From contig JBKCUK010000015.1 of the NCBI GenBank assembly GCA_046318415.1, forward strand, positions 77,133 through 141,132: a stretch of DNA of 64,000 bases. Direction: 5' to 3'. The stretch comes from JBKCUK01 sp046318415. GTDB lineage: Bacteria; Pseudomonadota; Alphaproteobacteria; Caedimonadales; Caedimonadaceae. Positions within the stretch are counted from its first letter, which is position 1; each line of letters begins with the position of its first letter. The position numbers and the translations under genes were made by a program. Shown here piece after piece: positions 34,676-44,014 of the stretch. The notes beneath the pieces were generated by a model. That model made no database searches. It saw only the letters and a program-made list of their open reading frames with translations, and was not told the origin of the DNA.

Positions 34676-36676
34676 TCAAAGAAATCCATAGGGGTCGATA
34701 TCGAGAATAACCCTGACCCCTGGAGGCAGTGTAAGCTTGGCTTTTAAAAAGCGTAAAACCGGCTGCAAGCGTTTCTCTAAGCCGCATGACAGCAGCAAGC
34801 GCCAGCGACTATTCTTGCGCAACCGTTGCAGGGGTGCTGGTGCCGGCCCCAGAAGCTCAATCCCCTCATGGTTATAGAGCAGTGCTGCACACTGCCTTGC
34901 GACCTGCTCGACCCTTGCCCCATCGCGCCCCTCCACAATAATGGCAGCAAGACGCCCATAGGGCGGCAGGTGAGCGGCCTGGCGCGAAGCCTGTTCAGCC
35001 TCATAGAATGCCTCGCGATCAGAGGATAGTAGTGCTTGCATAACGGGGTGGTCCGGATAATAGGTTTGCAGCAAAACCCGACCGGGTCTCTCGCCGCGCC
35101 CGGCCCGCCCCGCCACCTGATGGAGCAGCTGAAAGGTCCGCTCACCGGCCCGCGGGTCGCCGCCATGAAGGCCCAGATCCGCATCCACAACGCCCACAAG
35201 GGTCAATTGCGGAAAGTGATGCCCCTTTGCCATCAACTGGGTACCAATCACCACATCAACAGCATGACCCGCGATGGCAGCAATGGCTTCATTTAATTTT
35301 TTAGACGTATTCACGATATCGCTAGAGACAATCATCGTCCTTAAGTGCGGCAGGGTCTTGGCCACATCCTCAGCCAAGCGCTCAACTCCTGGCCCACAGG
35401 GCGTCATGGAATCTTCTGCACCACACTTCCGACAGGTGATACTTGGGCGCATCTGATGGCCGCAATAGTGACACATCAGCTTTCCATGGTGTCGATGATC
35501 CACAAGCCATGCAGCACAATTGGGACACATTAAGCGCTCGCCACAAGCGCGGCACAAGGTTAGCGGCGCATAACCCCGGCGGTTGAGAAATAACAGGGTT
35601 TGTTCGCCATCTGCGGCTGTTTTTTCTATGGCCTCGATGAGGGCACCGCTCATCCACTGGGAGGCTTTGGGATCACGCCCGCGACGATCAATGATTTCCA
35701 CCTGTGGCATCACCGCCGCCCCCGGACGCGAGGCCAGATGAACAGCCGCATACTTACCTTGGCGAGCATTGACCCATGTCTCAAGGGAAGGTGTGGCAGA
35801 AGCTAAAACAACTGGAACTTCCTGAATATGACCCCGCACCACGGCCATATCGCGCCCTTGATATAAAATCACATCTTCTTGTTTGTAGGATCCTTCGTGC
35901 TCTTCATCCACCACGATCAAGCCCAGGTCAGCATAGGGCAAAAACAAAGCAGACCTGGCACCGATGATAACCTTGGCCTCGCCCCGCACGATGGCCTGCC
36001 AATTCTTACGACGTTGGGCGGGCGTTAGACCTGAATGCCATAGGGTGGGCTCGACCCCAAAATGGCTTGCAAAGCGCTGGGTCACCTGGGGTGTGAGCGC
36101 AATTTCAGGCAGCAAAATCAGCACCTGGCGCCCCTTTTGGCACACCTCATGAACGGCGGCGAAATAGACCTCCGTCTTACCCGAACCCGTCACGCCGTCC
36201 AGCAGCGTGACACCTGCTTTTTCAGAAACATTTTGCTTCAGGGTATCGATGGCCGTCACTTGTTCTTGGGTATAAGGAAACGCAATGGGCTGCAGCATCC
36301 CTATAGGTTTTAGGGCTTCGCGACGATCAAGGGCGTCGGCCACAGGAATCGCAAGTTTCAGCACCATTCCTAGGGGTGAGGCGGTATAGGCCGCCACCCA
36401 TTGGAGGAATTTCAGTGTTTTTTGACCCAAAGCGTAGGGAGAAATCTGATCAAGGGGTTTGAGTTTATCGGGTGGCGATAAATCTTCTTGAGGATTGCAT
36501 TCAATGACCACCCCCCAAACCTTTCGCACGCCAAAGGGGACCTGGACCACATCCCCTATGCGAATCGTCCACCCCTGGGGCACAAGATAGTCATAGGCGC
36601 GCTCGTGCGGCACGGGGAGAGCAACCCGCACCAAAGCAACCTTATCTTGGGGTTTTTCCTCGCAAACATTCACCAT
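34676..36676 (-). CDS. priA: Primosomal replication restart helicase PriA
   Basis: 3'-5' DNA helicase that rebuilds replication forks away from oriC. 666 residues: N-terminal DNA-binding domain (about 15-115), Walker A LDGVTGSGKTEVYFA, DEEH box in VVDEEHEGSYKQ, the zinc-binding insert with paired CxxC motifs (CRACG, CPNC, CHYCG, CRKCG) and helicase motif VAGRAGRGERPG. A short frame (36670-36720) ends by overlapping its start codon. Confidence 0.96.
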   Translation of the reverse strand: MVNVCEEKPQDKVALVRVALPVPHERAYDYLVPQGWTIRIGDVVQVPFGVRKVWGVVIECNPQEDLSPPDKLKPLDQISPYALGQKTLKFLQWVAAYTASPLGMVLKLAIPVADALDRREALKPIGMLQPIAFPYTQEQVTAIDTLKQNVSEKAGVTLLDGVTGSGKTEVYFAAVHEVCQKGRQVLILLPEIALTPQVTQRFASHFGVEPTLWHSGLTPAQRRKNWQAIVRGEAKVIIGARSALFLPYADLGLIVVDEEHEGSYKQEDVILYQGRDMAVVRGHIQEVPVVLASATPSLETWVNARQGKYAAVHLASRPGAAVMPQVEIIDRRGRDPKASQWMSGALIEAIEKTAADGEQTLLFLNRRGYAPLTLCRACGERLMCPNCAAWLVDHRHHGKLMCHYCGHQMRPSITCRKCGAEDSMTPCGPGVERLAEDVAKTLPHLRTMIVSSDIVNTSKKLNEAIAAIAGHAVDVVIGTQLMAKGHHFPQLTLVGVVDADLGLHGGDPRAGERTFQLLHQVAGRAGRGERPGRVLLQTYYPDHPVMQALLSSDREAFYEAEQASRQAAHLPPYGRLAAIIVEGRDGARVEQVARQCAALLYNHEGIELLGPAPAPLQRLRKNSRWRLLLSCGLEKRLQPVLRFLKAKLTLPPGVRVILDIDPYGFL

Positions 36677-36720
36677 AAAGCACTGCCGTTTAGGAGTCGT
36701 CGATCAAATAAAGGAGGCAT
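36670..36720 (-). other. Possible leader peptide frame overlapping the priA start
   Basis: A 16-codon frame (PPLFDRRLLNGSALW after Met) whose TGA overlaps the priA start as ATGGTGA. A GGTGG sequence lies upstream of its ATG. Such overlap would couple priA translation to the leader, but short frames arise by chance and I have no other support. Confidence 0.22.
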
Positions 36721-36784
36721 TTTTTGGCGCCACCTTGTGGAGTGTAGGCTGACTCACATTAAGATATTGCGTCGCCCTTGAACA

Positions 36785-37339
36785 CTAATGGGTTGGGGAC
36801 GTTGAGGCGCCTGCATCCTCAGCATTCTCTTCAAGGGTCGCAAGCACTTCTTCAACGTCAGCCACATTAAAGACGCCGCGAAACACCTGCCGGACCACAC
36901 CTTGCCCATCCACAAGAAAGGCCGTTGGAATACCGCGCACACCCCATGTGCCCGTCAGCTCTTTATTCTCATCAAGACCTACAATCGTATAGGGATTGCC
37001 GTGCTTGTCCAGATAAGCTTTCACCTTTGCCTGATCATCGCGTACAGCGATCCCAATAATCGGCAAAAGATTTTTGCTTTTAAGCGCCATAAGGAGGCCA
37101 TGTTCTTCACGGCAGCTGTGACACCAGGTCGCGAAAAAAGTCACCAAATGGGGCTTGCCGCGTAAACTGGTGCTTTTAACCGGAGCCGCTTCGCCCAGGG
37201 GATGAATTTGAAAATGGGGCGCCTCGCGCTGGGTCAGCGTGTGGCGGCCATATCCGCCTGACTGCACCAAATAAGCCAGAAACAAAGCCAAAAGCCCTAA
37301 AAAAATAAATAAAGGCAAGCGATAGGCAAACTTCATCAT
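36785..37339 (-). CDS. ccmG: Cytochrome c biogenesis thioredoxin CcmG/DsbE
   Basis: Membrane-anchored periplasmic thiol reductase that keeps apocytochrome c CXXC reduced for haem attachment. 184 residues: N-terminal anchor (about 7-25), a thioredoxin-like domain with active site TWCHSC, and the conserved GVRGIPTAFLVDGQG with cis-Pro. It overlaps the stop of ccmF, so it belongs to the ccm operon. No ccmH/ccmI follows; priA is next. Confidence 0.93.
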   Translation of the reverse strand: MMKFAYRLPLFIFLGLLALFLAYLVQSGGYGRHTLTQREAPHFQIHPLGEAAPVKSTSLRGKPHLVTFFATWCHSCREEHGLLMALKSKNLLPIIGIAVRDDQAKVKAYLDKHGNPYTIVGLDENKELTGTWGVRGIPTAFLVDGQGVVRQVFRGVFNVADVEEVLATLEENAEDAGASTSPTH

Positions 37340-39240
37340 GACGGTGTTTCCCTGTCCGTTCGTTTTCGTTTAAGCATACACAAAAATGCAGATAATGCCA
37401 TCACGCAAGCAGCCAACCATAGCCCCATTATCCCAAAATGCTGGCTGACTTTAAAGGCGCGTTTTCCACCCGGCAGCGGGGGGGTCGCTGCAACATAAAG
37501 CTGGCTAAGTCCCCGGGTGCGCAATGCCACTTCCGTGGTGAGCACCTGACGACCTGGATAAAAGCGTCGCTCAGGCATCAGCACACCTTCTCCAAACGCC
37601 CCCTTAACTGCCAGGTGATACCGCTCGGCCATGTAGGTGGGGGTGCGAAGGCGCTCAACTTCTGTCAGACTCAGTCTTAGGTCACGACCAATGACAGCCT
37701 CTTCGCCTTCGCCCAAAACGATGTCCTGGGTGCGGCTGGTAAAGGCATCAAGGCTGGCAAATCCTAGAAAGGCCGCTGCTGCCATGTGCGCGAGAGATGA
37801 CATGGATTTTGGCGGCCACAACTGCCACTTTGAAAGCGGCACCAGATTCGCGCTGAAGCCCCAAGCACTTACAGCCAACAGCAACCACAGGCATGGGCTT
37901 TCGGCATAGTACACACCCCAGAGCAGGACAAGCAGCGGGATGAGGAATGTCCTCGCCTTCAGCAGTCGATCCCTGAGGTGTGGCCAGCTTCCCTGGCGCC
38001 ACGGCAAGTGGATCCCGAAGGCCATGCAGAAAAGGCCAAAAGTGGCTATGGGGACAAAAACGTTGTTAAAGTAAGGCGCTCCCACAGTTAAAGTGGTACC
38101 GTTCAAAGCTTCTATGGCCAGCGGATAAAGGGTGCCCAGCGCCACCGTAAAGGTCAGGCTGATCATCAGCACCACCATCCCCCCCAACGCCAGCTCTCGA
38201 GAGAAAAAGTTCACGATGGGAGGCCCCTGCATGTGGCGTAATTTTCTTACCCAAGCCCAAACGGAGACACAGGTGGCAACGACAAAAAGGGCGAACAAGC
38301 CCTGCCCCCTGACCGGATCGGTGGCAAAACTATGCACCGAAGCGATCAGGTTAGACCGCACCAAAAAAGTCCCCAGCAGGCAGAATAAGAAGGTGCCAAG
38401 GGCCATGGCCGTGGTGGTACGCGGTAATCCTCCGCCTTTGCTGAACATCAGCACGCTGTGCATCAATCCTAATCCCATGAGCCACGGCATTAATGCAGCG
38501 TTTTCAACAGGATCCCAAAACCACCAGCCTCCCCAACCCAGTTCGTAGTAAGCCCAGTAACTGCCGAGAGCAATGCCCAGCGTCAAAAATCCCCAGGGCA
38601 GCAAAATCCAAGGCCGCAATTGGGCGCCCAACCCCTGCAACTGGGGCGTCTTCGAAAACAAGGCCCCAAGGGTCAATGCAAAAGGCACAGCAAATCCCAC
38701 GAGACCCAGGTAGAGCAACGGTGGATGCAAGGCAACCGCAGGATCCTGCAGCAAAGGATTCAGATCAAGACCTTGGCTCGGCGCCTCTGCCACCAAAAGA
38801 TAAGGTGATGATAAAGCTAAGATATATCCACCCATGAGCGCGATCAGTGCCCAAAGAATCGCGACAGTGCCGGTTCGCCACGGAGGTGAGAGGCGTGCTG
38901 TGGCCACCACAGTGTAGCCAACCAAAATCCACAGCCACAGCAGCATGGACCCCTCGTGATGGGCCCAGAGAGCCGAGATCTTATACAGTACAGGGGTCAG
39001 GGTGTGCGAATGAAGGCTCACCACCGCATAGCGAAAATCTGATGTCAGGAAGGCGAGAAGCACCTCGACGACGGCAAGGGTACAAAGGAGAAGCGCGGCC
39101 CCACTGACAAAGGACAGGAACCTTGGCATAAGCTTTTGTGGCGCAGTCCCCGCATACTGAAAATAGGCAACACCCACGCTGCCCAGGGCACACAGGATGA
39201 CCAATGCCACCAATGCGGCTTCTCCCCAGCCGATCATCAT
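37336..39240 (-). CDS. ccmF: Cytochrome c haem lyase subunit CcmF
   Basis: Large polytopic membrane protein that receives haem from CcmE and joins it to apocytochrome. 634 residues and about 14-15 membrane segments. It has the WWD domain (GWGGWWFWDPVENAALMPWL) and conserved periplasmic His residues around it (HPPLLYLG, HSHTLTP, HEGSMLLW). It overlaps ccmE and ccmG by 4 bases each. Confidence 0.96.
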   Translation of the reverse strand: MMIGWGEAALVALVILCALGSVGVAYFQYAGTAPQKLMPRFLSFVSGAALLLCTLAVVEVLLAFLTSDFRYAVVSLHSHTLTPVLYKISALWAHHEGSMLLWLWILVGYTVVATARLSPPWRTGTVAILWALIALMGGYILALSSPYLLVAEAPSQGLDLNPLLQDPAVALHPPLLYLGLVGFAVPFALTLGALFSKTPQLQGLGAQLRPWILLPWGFLTLGIALGSYWAYYELGWGGWWFWDPVENAALMPWLMGLGLMHSVLMFSKGGGLPRTTTAMALGTFLFCLLGTFLVRSNLIASVHSFATDPVRGQGLFALFVVATCVSVWAWVRKLRHMQGPPIVNFFSRELALGGMVVLMISLTFTVALGTLYPLAIEALNGTTLTVGAPYFNNVFVPIATFGLFCMAFGIHLPWRQGSWPHLRDRLLKARTFLIPLLVLLWGVYYAESPCLWLLLAVSAWGFSANLVPLSKWQLWPPKSMSSLAHMAAAAFLGFASLDAFTSRTQDIVLGEGEEAVIGRDLRLSLTEVERLRTPTYMAERYHLAVKGAFGEGVLMPERRFYPGRQVLTTEVALRTRGLSQLYVAATPPLPGGKRAFKVSQHFGIMGLWLAACVMALSAFLCMLKRKRTDRETPS

Positions 39241-39704
39241 GGCCGCTGCAGACTTTTGCTGGAATTTTGGCGAAAATCCGTCGTCCCAGATTCGGCGGCA
39301 TCGGGCGGCATGTAGGTCTCATCATGCTTTGCCAGAATTTGGGTGGCTTTAAAAACCCCATCCTCAGCAAGCGTCCCTTCCGCCACCACCCCTTGCCCCT
39401 CGCGAAACAAATCGGGCAACAGACCATGATAACGCACATGAATATGGTGCCGCTCATCGGTTACCTGAAACGAGACATCTTGGGGATCTTCGCCCATGGC
39501 CACACTGCCTTTCGCCACCACTCCCCCAAGCCTGAGGGTGCGATGCAGGATGGGCTTTTCGGTCAATTCGGTGGGCGTGTAGAAAAACACCAGCTGATCA
39601 CGAAAGGTCTCGCCAATCAACCAAGCGAGGGCAACGCCTGCCCCCAGGCCCGCTACCAAGAAAAGTGTTCGACGGTGCGATGCCCGAAAAAAAGACTTTG
39701 TCAT
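39237..39704 (-). CDS. ccmE: Haem chaperone CcmE
   Basis: Periplasmic OB-fold protein that carries haem covalently on a His. 155 residues: N-terminal anchor (about 13-30), beta-barrel (GGVVAKGSVA, VSFQVTDERH, VRYHGLLPDLFREGQGVVAE) and the haem-binding segment LAKHDETYMPP. Complete; the C-terminal tail is disordered. Confidence 0.95.
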   Translation of the reverse strand: MTKSFFRASHRRTLFLVAGLGAGVALAWLIGETFRDQLVFFYTPTELTEKPILHRTLRLGGVVAKGSVAMGEDPQDVSFQVTDERHHIHVRYHGLLPDLFREGQGVVAEGTLAEDGVFKATQILAKHDETYMPPDAAESGTTDFRQNSSKSLQRP

Positions 39705-39841
39705 TGGGATTCGGCTGCCTCAAGCTTTTGCCATTGGCGCCGCACGCGGCGAAGCTGAGCGTAAACGACTCCAGCCATGCCAAGCCAAATCATTGCTGCG
39801 GCACCATAGGCGGCGGTGACAAAAACACCATAATCTTTCAT
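39701..39841 (-). CDS. ccmD: Small membrane protein CcmD
   Basis: 46 residues with one membrane helix (YGAAAMIWLGMAGVVYAQ) followed by a basic stretch (LRRVRRQWQKLE), the standard CcmD layout. It stabilises the CcmC-CcmE complex and helps release holo-CcmE. It overlaps ccmC and ccmE, which fixes the start at 39841 rather than an upstream in-frame start. Confidence 0.88.
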   Translation of the reverse strand: MKDYGVFVTAAYGAAAMIWLGMAGVVYAQLRRVRRQWQKLEAAESQ

Positions 39842-40590
39842 GCTGCGCGCTCCACAAAACGAACACGCGCTGGCGGTGCCTCGCGCAGCTGTTGCTGGAC
39901 AAGAACGCGGCGACGCAGGATGAGATATTCCATGCGCATCATCCACAAACTCAGAACGCCCGCACCATAGGCTGCGGTCATAAAGAGCAACGGCGTCAGC
40001 ATGCTGCTGTGGAGCGAAGGCCCCTTAGACCTCAGAAGGGAAGCCGGCTGATGCAAAGTCGCCCACCATTCAACCGACCCTTTAATGATGGGCAGGTTAA
40101 CCGCACCAATCACCAGTAGAAGCGCGCCCATGCGCAACCCCTGCAGCTGATCTTCATGGGCCCGCACCAGGGCGATGTACCCTAAATATAAAAGGGCTTG
40201 GATAAACATGGAGGTCAATCGCGCATCCCAAACCCACCACGTGCCCCATATGGGCTTTCCCCAGATAGAGCCCGTCACAAGGGAGATGAGGGTCAGTCCA
40301 AGACCAATCGGCGCCAAAGCATAGGCAGAAAAGTCCAAAAGCGGCCGGCGCAACACATAACCCAGCCCTCCCAAGATGGCCATCACACCGTAAAGGGCAA
40401 CGCCAAGCCAGGACGCTGGAACATGCACGTACATGATGCGAACAGCCTCGCCTTGCTGATAATCAGAAGGGGAAGCAATAAGGGCTTGCCAGCCCCCTGC
40501 AAGCGACAATAGGCACCACAGAATAACCATCATGGGCAGCAGCTTGCGCAGATGCCCTAAAAAGCGCTTGGGTTGGGCATTAAAATCCAC
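39838..40590 (-). CDS. ccmC: Haem exporter/handling protein CcmC
   Basis: Loads haem onto CcmE. About 250 residues and six membrane segments, with the WWD motif (GTWWVWDARLTSMF) and the flanking periplasmic His (VHVPASWLG, STLHQPASL-like region). The GTG at 40590 gives the usual length and has GGGT about 9 bases upstream; an upstream start at 40674 would add 28 basic residues unlike the family. First gene of ccmCDEFG here; ccmA and ccmB are not adjacent. Confidence 0.92.
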   Translation of the reverse strand: MDFNAQPKRFLGHLRKLLPMMVILWCLLSLAGGWQALIASPSDYQQGEAVRIMYVHVPASWLGVALYGVMAILGGLGYVLRRPLLDFSAYALAPIGLGLTLISLVTGSIWGKPIWGTWWVWDARLTSMFIQALLYLGYIALVRAHEDQLQGLRMGALLLVIGAVNLPIIKGSVEWWATLHQPASLLRSKGPSLHSSMLTPLLFMTAAYGAGVLSLWMMRMEYLILRRRVLVQQQLREAPPARVRFVERAA

Positions 40591-40837
40591 GTTGCACGAC
40601 CCTTGAAAAATGATTTTTTTGCATCTTTTACCACCCCCACGTGAATTTCGGCTTCTAATCCTAGTCTTTCTCACCTCTCAACGGGCGTTCTTCTGCACCA
40701 GGGTCTATTTTGGTTAATTTAGGGGATTTAAGAACAATCTAAAAGCCATAATCCGCATTTTTCTTGCATGAGGGGGCCAGCTTGGTTAAGAAAAATCAAG
40801 TGCAAAATGAACCATAAAAAAAACGGAGTCCCTTCCC

Positions 40838-41404
40838 ATGAAGATAAGTGGCAATGACATTCGCCCAGGCAATGTGATCGAACACAATAATCGCCTTTGG
40901 GTTGCCGTCAAAACGCAGCATGTGCAACCTGGAAAAGGCGGCGCCTACATGCAGGTTGAACTCAAAGATATTCGCACCGGGACCAAGACCAACGAGCGTT
41001 TCCGCTCCAGCGAAGCCGTTGAGCGCGTTCGCCTGGATGAGCGTGATTATCAATTTCTTTTTGGCGAGGGCGACGAGTTCACCTTTATGGACAATGCGAG
41101 CTTTGAGCAAATCACCGTCAAAGCAGAACAAATTGGTGAGCCCGCCGTCTACCTTCAAGAAGGCATGTATGTTAAAGTCTGCTCATATGAAACTGAAGTT
41201 GTCAGCGTGAAGTTGCCCGATACAGTGATTGTGGCCATCACCCAGGCGGACCCGGTGGTCAAAGGTCAAACGGCAGCATCTTCTTACAAGCCAGCTATTC
41301 TAGAAAACGGTGTGCGCGTTATGGTTCCGCCCCATGTGGAGTCCGGCACACGCATCGTGGTGAATACGAACGACAATACCTACGTTGAACGGGCGAAGGA
41401 CTAA
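40838..41404 (+). CDS. efp: Elongation factor P
   Basis: Relieves ribosome stalling at proline stretches. 188 residues in three beta-barrel domains; the tip loop HVQPGKGGAYMQ has Lys33, which in other species is beta-lysylated. C-terminal segment ASSYKPAILENGVRVMVPPH is typical. GGAG lies 8 bases before the ATG. It is divergent from the ccm operon and followed by suhB. Confidence 0.97.
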   Translation: MKISGNDIRPGNVIEHNNRLWVAVKTQHVQPGKGGAYMQVELKDIRTGTKTNERFRSSEAVERVRLDERDYQFLFGEGDEFTFMDNASFEQITVKAEQIGEPAVYLQEGMYVKVCSYETEVVSVKLPDTVIVAITQADPVVKGQTAASSYKPAILENGVRVMVPPHVESGTRIVVNTNDNTYVERAKD

Positions 41405-41638
41405 ACCTGTTCTGGCGTCATTAACCATAATGACAAGAAGACGCGTCCCTCCAAAACGTGTTAGTCTGGGACAATAAATTTACCCCCATTACTGGGGAAT
41501 GGGTCTTTGTTATACGTGAAGAATAAAATCGCCAGGCTGCTTCTGGATCAGGATTCGCACCAAAACAAAGGCCCAAAAGATCACACATGTGATCACGCAG
41601 AACTGCAAGGCAAAAGCGACAACTGAAAGGGCTTTTTA

Positions 41639-42445
41639 ATGTTAAACACGCGCGTGAAATTGTCGACACCGCTGATCAATGTGATGGCACAAGCTGCCAG
41701 CAAGGCGGCGCGCAATCTGGTTCGGGATTTTGGCGAAATTGAAAATCTTCAGGTCTCACGCAAGGGCCCAGGGAACTTTGTGACATCCGCTGATCTAAGG
41801 GCAGAAAAGATCCTGCGCGAGGAACTCAGCAAGGCGCGTCCCGAGTATGGATTCCTTATGGAAGAGTCTGGCGCCACCGGTAACCAAGATGGAGACTACC
41901 GCTGGATTGTCGACCCCCTGGACGGCACCAGCAACTTTATGCATGGCCTGCCCCACTTCGCCATTTCCATTGCCGTTGAATGCCGCGGCGAGATCATTTC
42001 TGGCCTTGTTTACGACCCCATCAAGGACGAGATGTTTTGCGCTGAAAAAGGTGCTGGCGCCTACGTAAACGAGCGTCGCATCCGCGTCTCGGCGCGCTCT
42101 AAAATACCCGATGCACTTTTGGGCCTGAGCCTTGCACCGGGTAGCGAGGATGTTCTTGCCATGGCAAAGCTTCGCCAGCTGACGGCGCATGTTGGTGCTC
42201 ACCGCCGTATGGGCTCGGCCGCCCTTGATCTTTGCTATACTGCTGCAGGTCGCTATGACGCCTTTTATGGTCGCAACCTGGGTTACTGGGATTGCGCTGC
42301 AGGCATGCTTATTGTGCGAGAAGCTGGCGGTTACGTCAGTGAACTTGGTGTTCACAACGACGGATCCCAAGAGGTTCGGGATATTCTTGCCTCCAACGAT
42401 CCCATGCATCCCCAAATCCTGAAAATCCTCAAAGCCAAAGACTAA
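41639..42445 (+). CDS. suhB: Inositol-1-monophosphatase family protein
   Basis: Mg-dependent, Li-sensitive phosphatase family; SuhB also acts in rRNA antitermination. 268 residues with the metal-binding motifs ESGATG, WIVDPLDGTSNF and YWDCAAGMLIVREAGG. Start supported by AAAGGG 7 bases before the ATG. It lies downstream of efp, the order known in several alphaproteobacteria. The 234-base gap before it holds an inverted repeat GATCACA-CA-TGTGATC at 41579-41594. Confidence 0.94.
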   Translation: MLNTRVKLSTPLINVMAQAASKAARNLVRDFGEIENLQVSRKGPGNFVTSADLRAEKILREELSKARPEYGFLMEESGATGNQDGDYRWIVDPLDGTSNFMHGLPHFAISIAVECRGEIISGLVYDPIKDEMFCAEKGAGAYVNERRIRVSARSKIPDALLGLSLAPGSEDVLAMAKLRQLTAHVGAHRRMGSAALDLCYTAAGRYDAFYGRNLGYWDCAAGMLIVREAGGYVSELGVHNDGSQEVRDILASNDPMHPQILKILKAKD

Positions 42446-42634
42446 AATGCAAGGGGGGCATCACGCCCCTCATCTTCCATAGTTTTGCATCCCTCGCCCA
42501 CTCTCATCCCCCTCTAAGCTTGCATCTTCAGCTCTTCGAAGGCACTGGCGTCTGCTTAATTAAAGAGAAAGCTTGTGATTGGTTTGGGCTTTGAAGGTGG
42601 CACAGGGTGGAAAATCTATTGATTTCACAAAACA

Positions 42635-42662
42635 AAAAAGGCTGACATTTGTCAGCCTTTTT
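42635..42662. terminator. Bidirectional terminator between suhB and the small lipoprotein gene
   Basis: A 12-pair stem AAAAAGGCTGAC/GTCAGCCTTTTT with a 4-base loop. It ends in T on both strands, so it can stop the convergent suhB and lipoprotein transcripts. Confidence 0.88.
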
Positions 42663-42693
42663 GAAAGAGCAAACGGCTCGTCGGAACAGGGGC

Positions 42694-42945
42694 TTATCTG
42701 CCGTCTGTTTCACGATCCTTAGCGATATTCTCTTCACCTGGACGGTTCACATTACCTGGATCAAGAGAAACGCTACCACCCTTAGTAGCTTCTTGATGCT
42801 TGGACACGCGGTCTTTGCATTGATCGTACTCGCGGCTGTCAACGCTATAGTTGGTTTTGCAATCCATGTTCCATGGTGTATTGGTTTGATAGCAGCCTGC
42901 AACACCTGCAACGCTTGCAATCGCTAAAAGAGGTATATAACGCAT
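42694..42945 (-). CDS. Small lipoprotein of unknown function
   Basis: 83 residues with a lipoprotein signal (RYIPLLAIASVAGVAGC, lipobox VAGC) and a mature part of about 65 residues, hydrophilic, with two more Cys and an Asn/Asp/Glu-rich tail. No family recognised. A good terminator follows and AGGG lies upstream of the ATG, so it is probably a real single-gene unit. The 271 bases upstream hold no other gene. Confidence 0.7.
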   Translation of the reverse strand: MRYIPLLAIASVAGVAGCYQTNTPWNMDCKTNYSVDSREYDQCKDRVSKHQEATKGGSVSLDPGNVNRPGEENIAKDRETDGR

Positions 42946-43216
42946 CGCGATAACCCTATCTTTATCTAGAATTTAAATTACATTTCACCCTAATCACGCT
43001 AATTCCACGACTTAGACCTGTCAAGTCAGGAACTTGGCGCCCCTAGAGTCCTTCCCAACTAGTGCTAGAATGTCACACCCTGGGGCGATTCAAGGGAAAA
43101 ACAGCAACACGGCACCTGGCCCACCCCAAGCGCAGTGTCTCTGTTTTTAAGCCAACAAGACCGAGGGAGGTAAGAAGGCAGACGCCCCCTCACCCTAAAA
43201 ACGCATCTATCACCCT

Positions 43217-44014
43217 CTAGAGGTCAGCCAGCAAGCCGTCGTCATCAAGGGTTCCATGGGTCGCCCTGCGTAGCAGCTGCAAGAGTTTATCGGTATTCAG
43301 CTTTCGCCGCTGAGCGTCACTGAGATCAAGCACCACACGACCATCATGCAACATCAAGGTCCGATTTCCCTCTTCAAGGGCCTGGTGCATGCTGTGGGTC
43401 ACCATAAGGACCGTAAGCTTTTGCTCGCTCACCATTTCACGGGTGATGGATAGAATGAAGGCCGCCGTATGGGGATCAAGGGCTGCCGTGTGCTCGTCCA
43501 GAACCAATAAACGCATGGGGGAGAGAGCGGTCATGATCAACGAGATGGCTTGTCGCTGCCCACCTGAGAGGGCACCAATGGGATCATGCAAGCGCTGTTC
43601 AAGGCCAAGATTGAGACGGGCCAGCTGGGCCTTGAAGTGATCCAGCTTGTCTGCCGCAAGGGCGGAGCGAAAACCACGCTTCCCGCCCCTACTGGCCGCA
43701 AGGGCCATATTTTCGATCACACTCAGTGCACCACAGGTTCCCATCAGGGGGTCTTGAAAAACCCGTGCAAGCCAGGATGATCTCTGTTCCACATCCATGG
43801 TTGTCGCCTCAACGCCGTCCACAAAAATCTGGCCATGGGTGGGACTCACCTCGCCGGTCAGCACACCCAGAAGGGTCGACTTACCTGCGCCATTACTGCC
43901 CACAACCGTGACGAAATCGCCCTCTTCGATCTGGAGAGTGATGCCCTTTAAAGCTTGTTTTTCCAGCACTGTCCCGGCGTTGAAGGTCACATGAATATCT
44001 TGTAGTGCAATCAT
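43217..44014 (-). CDS. ABC transporter ATP-binding protein (TrpZ-like / ABC.X4 type)
   Basis: 265 residues with Walker A VGSNGAGKSTLLG, Q-loop VFQDPLMGT, signature LSGGQRQAISL, Walker B LLVLDEHTAALDP and switch His VTHSMHQ. The ATPase resembles those that partner LivH/LivM-like permeases in the ABC.X4 group, which import small molecules; tryptophan is one proposed substrate in Gram-positive relatives. It overlaps the permease gene by 4 bases. The binding protein expected for this type is missing nearby. Confidence 0.88.
   Translation of the reverse strand: MIALQDIHVTFNAGTVLEKQALKGITLQIEEGDFVTVVGSNGAGKSTLLGVLTGEVSPTHGQIFVDGVEATTMDVEQRSSWLARVFQDPLMGTCGALSVIENMALAASRGGKRGFRSALAADKLDHFKAQLARLNLGLEQRLHDPIGALSGGQRQAISLIMTALSPMRLLVLDEHTAALDPHTAAFILSITREMVSEQKLTVLMVTHSMHQALEEGNRTLMLHDGRVVLDLSDAQRRKLNTDKLLQLLRRATHGTLDDDGLLADL

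Noticed and set aside
41579..41594. GATCACA-CA-TGTGATC palindrome as a CRP/FNR operator
   Set aside because: Half-sites are in the wrong order and spacing for TGTGA-N6-TCACA; it may be chance.
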